Of a stretch of DNA of 64,000 nt, positions 61,469 to 64,000 are shown piece after piece. The notes beneath the pieces were generated by a model, which ran no database searches, was not told the origin of the DNA, and saw only the letters and a program-made list of their open reading frames with translations. The stretch is from Micromonospora antibiotica. GTDB taxonomy: Bacteria > Actinomycetota > Actinomycetes > Mycobacteriales > Micromonosporaceae. How positions within the stretch are numbered: position 1 is the first letter of the stretch; each line of letters opens with the position of its first letter. Made by a program: the position numbers and the translations under genes. The stretch spans positions 62,001-126,000 of the forward strand of contig NZ_JAGFWR010000010.1 of NCBI RefSeq assembly GCF_017599305.1, in the 5' to 3' direction.

Positions 61469-61483
61469 TACCCTCGTCGGGTG
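61469..61483 (+). promoter_or_regulatory. -10 element giving a leaderless nucS start
   Basis: TACCCT (61469-61474) lies exactly 6 nt before the nucS GTG at 61481; no Shine-Dalgarno sequence is present. Confidence 0.55.
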
Positions 61484-62140
61484 CGTCTGGTGATTGCGAA
61501 GTGCTCGGTGGACTATGTCGGACGGCTCTCGGCGCATCTGCCGCTGGCCACCCGCCTGCTCATGGTCAAGGCGGACGGGTCGGTGTCGATCCACGCCGAC
61601 GACCGGGCGTACAAGCCGTTGAACTGGATGAGCCCACCCTGTCGGTTGGAGGAGGCCCCCGGCGTGTGGCGGGTGGTCAACAAGGCCGGCGAGGAGTTGC
61701 GGATCACCCTGGCGGAGATTTTCCAGGACACCTCCTACGAGCTGGGCGTCGACCCGGGGCTGCGCAAGGACGGCGTCGAGGCGCACCTGCAGGAGTTGCT
61801 GGCCGCCAACCCGGAGACGCTGGGGGAGGGCTTCACCCTGGTCCGGCGGGAGTACATGACCGCGATCGGCCCGGTCGACCTGCTCTGCCGGGACGCCAAC
61901 TCCGGCGCGGTCGCCGTCGAGGTGAAGCGGCGTGGCGACATCGACGGCGTCGAGCAGCTCACCCGCTACCTCGAACTGATGAACCGGGACCCGCTGCTCG
62001 CCCCGGTGGCCGGTGTCTTCGCCGCTCAGGAGATCAAACCGCAGGCCCGGGTCCTCGCCACCGACCGGGGCATCCGCTGCGTGGTCGTCGACTACGACCG
62101 GCTGCGGGGCATCGTGCGCGACGAGCTGACCCTGTTCTGA
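61481..62140 (+). CDS. nucS: Endonuclease NucS (non-canonical mismatch repair)
   Basis: The 219-residue nuclease cleaves both strands at mismatches and replaces MutSL in actinobacteria. It starts [20 protein letters not shown], the normal NucS N-terminus, which supports the GTG at 61481. The N-terminal dimerisation/DNA-binding domain leads to the RecB-like catalytic domain with the D-E-x-K nuclease residues ([37 protein letters not shown]). The C-terminus DELTLF is compatible with the beta-clamp-binding tail. Confidence 0.95.
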   Translation: MRLVIAKCSVDYVGRLSAHLPLATRLLMVKADGSVSIHADDRAYKPLNWMSPPCRLEEAPGVWRVVNKAGEELRITLAEIFQDTSYELGVDPGLRKDGVEAHLQELLAANPETLGEGFTLVRREYMTAIGPVDLLCRDANSGAVAVEVKRRGDIDGVEQLTRYLELMNRDPLLAPVAGVFAAQEIKPQARVLATDRGIRCVVVDYDRLRGIVRDELTLF

Positions 62141-62220
62141 CCACAGGCGTCGGCGCGCTGCGGGCACCACCGCCCCGCCGGGCACGCGGCCGCGGTGGCC
62201 AGCACTCCCGCACCCCGCGC

Positions 62221-62345
62221 GGCCCGGCACCGCCCGTGCGGCCGGCGTCGCGCTGTGCGGCCTGCTTTGTGCGGCCCGGCACCGCCCGTGCGGCCGGTGT
62301 TGCGCTGTGCGGCCTGCTTTGTGCGGCCCGGCACCGCCTGTGCGG
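62221..62345. repeat. 52-bp tandem repeat
   Basis: Two full copies (62221-62272, 62273-62324) and a partial third of a 52-bp unit that begins GGCCCGGCACCGCCCGTGCG and contains CCTGCTTTGTGC. It fills the gap between nucS and the aldehyde dehydrogenase gene. Confidence 0.85.
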
Positions 62346-62369
62346 CCCGGGCACCGCCCGTGCGGTCGG

Positions 62370-63869
62370 TCAGCGGCGGCCGTAGAGCGCCTTGGCGACC
62401 TTGACGAGGCGGGCCACGTCGGTCGGGGTCCGCTCGAAGGTCATCGAGGGCAGCAACGACCGGGCCCGCCGTCGGGTGACCGACTTGGCCCGCCCGAACT
62501 CGCGCAGCCCGTCCTCGCCGTGGATCCGGCCGAAGCCCGAGTCGCCCACCCCGCCGAACGGCAGCGTGGACATCCCGGCGAAGGTGAGCGCCGAGTTGAC
62601 CGACGCCATCCCCGACCGCAGCCGCCGGGCGATCGCCACCGCGTCGCGCCGACCGAACACCGAACCCCCCAGGCCGTACGGCAGGGCGTTGGCCCGGCGT
62701 ACGGCCTCGTCGGCGTCGGCGACCCGGCTGATGGTCACGGTCGGGCCGAACGTCTCCTCGCGGATGGCCGAGGCGGACTCGGGGACGTCCACCAGCACCG
62801 TCGGATGCACGTACGGCGGCTGGACGGCGGCGGGGCCACCCAGCACCGCCCGCCCCCCGGCGGCGATGGCCTCGTCGATGTGCCGGCGGATCACGTCGAG
62901 CTGGCTCGGCATGGTGATCGGGCCGAGGTCGGCGGAGTCCGCGCCGACGGTCAGCCGTTCGGCGCGGGCGACCACCCGGGCGACGAACTCGTCGTAGACC
63001 GGTGCCACCGCGTAGACCCGTTCGATGCCGATGCAGGTCTGGCCGGCGTTGGTGAGCGCGCCCCAGACGCAGGCGTCGGCGGCGGCGTCCAGGTCGGCGT
63101 CGGCGTCCACGATCATCGCGTCCTTGCCACCGGCCTCCAGCAGCACCGGGGTCAGCGACTCGGCGCAGGCCGCCATCACCGCACGGGCGGTCGCCGTGGA
63201 GCCGGTGAAGGCCACCTTGTCGACGCCCGAGCGGCACAGTGCCGCGCCGACGTCGCCCAGGCCGTGCACCGCCGTGAACACCGGCTGCTCCGGCACCACC
63301 TCGGCGAACGCGTCGACCAGCCACTGCCCGGCCACCGGGGTGTACTCGCTGGGCTTGAGGACCACCGCGTTGCCGGCGGCCAGCGCGTACGCGGCGGAGC
63401 CGACCGGGGTGAAGACCGGGTAGTTCCACGGGCCGATCACCCCGACCACGCCGTGCGGCTGGTATTCCAGGTGGCCGGAGAACTCGGCCAGGATCAACCG
63501 GGACCGGACCCGGCGCGGCCCCAGCACCCGGCGGGCGTTGCGGGCCGCCCAGTCGATGTGCTCGATGGCGGTGAGGATCTCGACGACCGCGTCACCGACC
63601 GGTTTGCCGCCCTCGACGTGGAGCAGTTCGGCCAGTTCCTCGATCCGCTGGGCGAGCAGGGCCCGCCAGCGCAGCAGGCGCGTCCGGCGGCCGTCGAAGC
63701 CGAGCCCGGCCCACCACTGCCCGGCCGTGCGGGCGCGGTCGACCGCGCGCTGCACCTCCTCGGCGGTGGCGACCGGCAGCCTGCCGGCTTCCGCGCCGGT
63801 GGCCGGGCTGGTCGAAATCAACTGACCATCGCTGATTACCGGGGCACCCGGGACCTGTACAGCCGTCAT
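62370..63869 (-). CDS. Aldehyde dehydrogenase family protein
   Basis: The 499-residue NAD(P)-dependent enzyme oxidises an aldehyde to the acid. The cofactor-binding motif FTGSTATARAVMAA, the general-base Glu in LLEAGGKDAMIV, and the catalytic Cys in NAGQTCIGIERVYAV are all visible, as is the PWNYP motif (IGPWNYPVFTPVGSAAYALA). The group resembles succinate-semialdehyde dehydrogenase. TAGACT ends 6 nt before the ATG, so the transcript may be leaderless, and a palindrome overlaps the -35 region. Confidence 0.93.
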   Translation of the reverse strand: MTAVQVPGAPVISDGQLISTSPATGAEAGRLPVATAEEVQRAVDRARTAGQWWAGLGFDGRRTRLLRWRALLAQRIEELAELLHVEGGKPVGDAVVEILTAIEHIDWAARNARRVLGPRRVRSRLILAEFSGHLEYQPHGVVGVIGPWNYPVFTPVGSAAYALAAGNAVVLKPSEYTPVAGQWLVDAFAEVVPEQPVFTAVHGLGDVGAALCRSGVDKVAFTGSTATARAVMAACAESLTPVLLEAGGKDAMIVDADADLDAAADACVWGALTNAGQTCIGIERVYAVAPVYDEFVARVVARAERLTVGADSADLGPITMPSQLDVIRRHIDEAIAAGGRAVLGGPAAVQPPYVHPTVLVDVPESASAIREETFGPTVTISRVADADEAVRRANALPYGLGGSVFGRRDAVAIARRLRSGMASVNSALTFAGMSTLPFGGVGDSGFGRIHGEDGLREFGRAKSVTRRRARSLLPSMTFERTPTDVARLVKVAKALYGRR

Positions 63870-63875
63870 GGCGGA

Positions 63876-63905
63876 AGTCTAGACCCGGAAGCTACCGGCT
63901 GGTAG
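63876..63905 (-). promoter_or_regulatory. Promoter and palindromic operator of the aldehyde dehydrogenase gene
   Basis: On the minus strand TAGACT (63881-63876) is the -10. CTACC...GGTAG half-sites (63892-63896 and 63901-63905, 4-bp spacer) lie at the -35 region. A TetR- or GntR-type repressor is plausible; no regulator gene is in the window. Confidence 0.5.
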
Positions 63906-64000
63906 TTGTGAGTGCTGCTCGTCTATTGCTTCCGCCGCCGCCTGTTCGGTGGACGGTCGATGTCCGCCAGGGGTCGCGGAGGTGGCCGGGCGGGTGGTGA

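Overview
The window is about 64 kb of very GC-rich chromosomal DNA with many GTG starts and high G/C at third codon positions. The gene order argS-lysA-hom-thrC, thrB-rho-rpmE-prfA-prmC, then a complete atp operon, together with NucS, DUF2550, DUF3105/DUF305 and a MurA with Asp in place of the catalytic Cys, points to an actinobacterium, most likely Micromonosporaceae (Micromonospora or a close relative). The family-level placement is inference; no rRNA gene is present. Most of the window is ordinary core chromosome with short accessory patches. I see no prophage, CRISPR array, rRNA operon or intact insertion sequence.

Layout. 1-6.8 kb: the end of a GH18 chitinase, a DedA membrane protein, a DUF1349 protein, a trehalose-synthase-like GH13 enzyme, a FabG-type reductase, two small coupled membrane proteins and a Gfo/Idh/MocA oxidoreductase. 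6.8-8.0 kb: a repeat-rich gene-free stretch that ends in what looks like a regulatory leader. 8.0-13.4 kb: an Erm-type 23S rRNA methyltransferase, a DUF2795 protein, an erythromycin-esterase homologue, and an MMPL exporter with its TetR repressor and twin palindromic operators. 13.4-18.2 kb: an HxlR regulator with an acidic repeat extension, a LigD-type polymerase, tRNA-Arg(CCG), an IS630-derived protein that looks inactivated, and a DUF3105/DUF305 pair.

18.2-31.2 kb: argS-lysA-hom-thrC, an RND exporter, a polysaccharide deacetylase, an MFS exporter, a small membrane protein and thrB. 31.5-43.4 kb: rho with a long disordered repeat insert, rpmE, prfA, a GGDEF protein, prmC-tsaC-PTPase, a class A PBP and an NAD-dependent epimerase-like protein. 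43.4-53.4 kb: a 35-codon coupled ORF, two AtpI/AtpZ-like proteins, atpBEFHAGD, an LCP cell-wall ligase, atpC and DUF2550. 53.5-64 kb: a VOC protein, a PduO-type adenosyltransferase, murA, a 3-hydroxyacyl-CoA dehydrogenase, an ABC exporter, a DUF1540 protein, a lysozyme-like secreted protein, DUF4126, nucS and an aldehyde dehydrogenase.

The most interesting element is the roughly 390 bp before the erm gene. It has a promoter placed so that a 39-codon peptide would be translated leaderless. That peptide carries an I-S-V-A-V stretch and R-x-R motifs that resemble known macrolide-arrest peptides. It is followed by a chain of mutually exclusive hairpins, the last of which buries the erm Shine-Dalgarno sequence. 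With the erythromycin-esterase homologue next door this looks like a macrolide-inducible resistance module. Other cross-cutting signals are: at least eight genes whose start codon lies 6-8 nt after a good -10 hexamer (leaderless candidates); short tandem duplications anchored at stop codons; and two long perfect intergenic inverted repeats that look like members of dispersed families.
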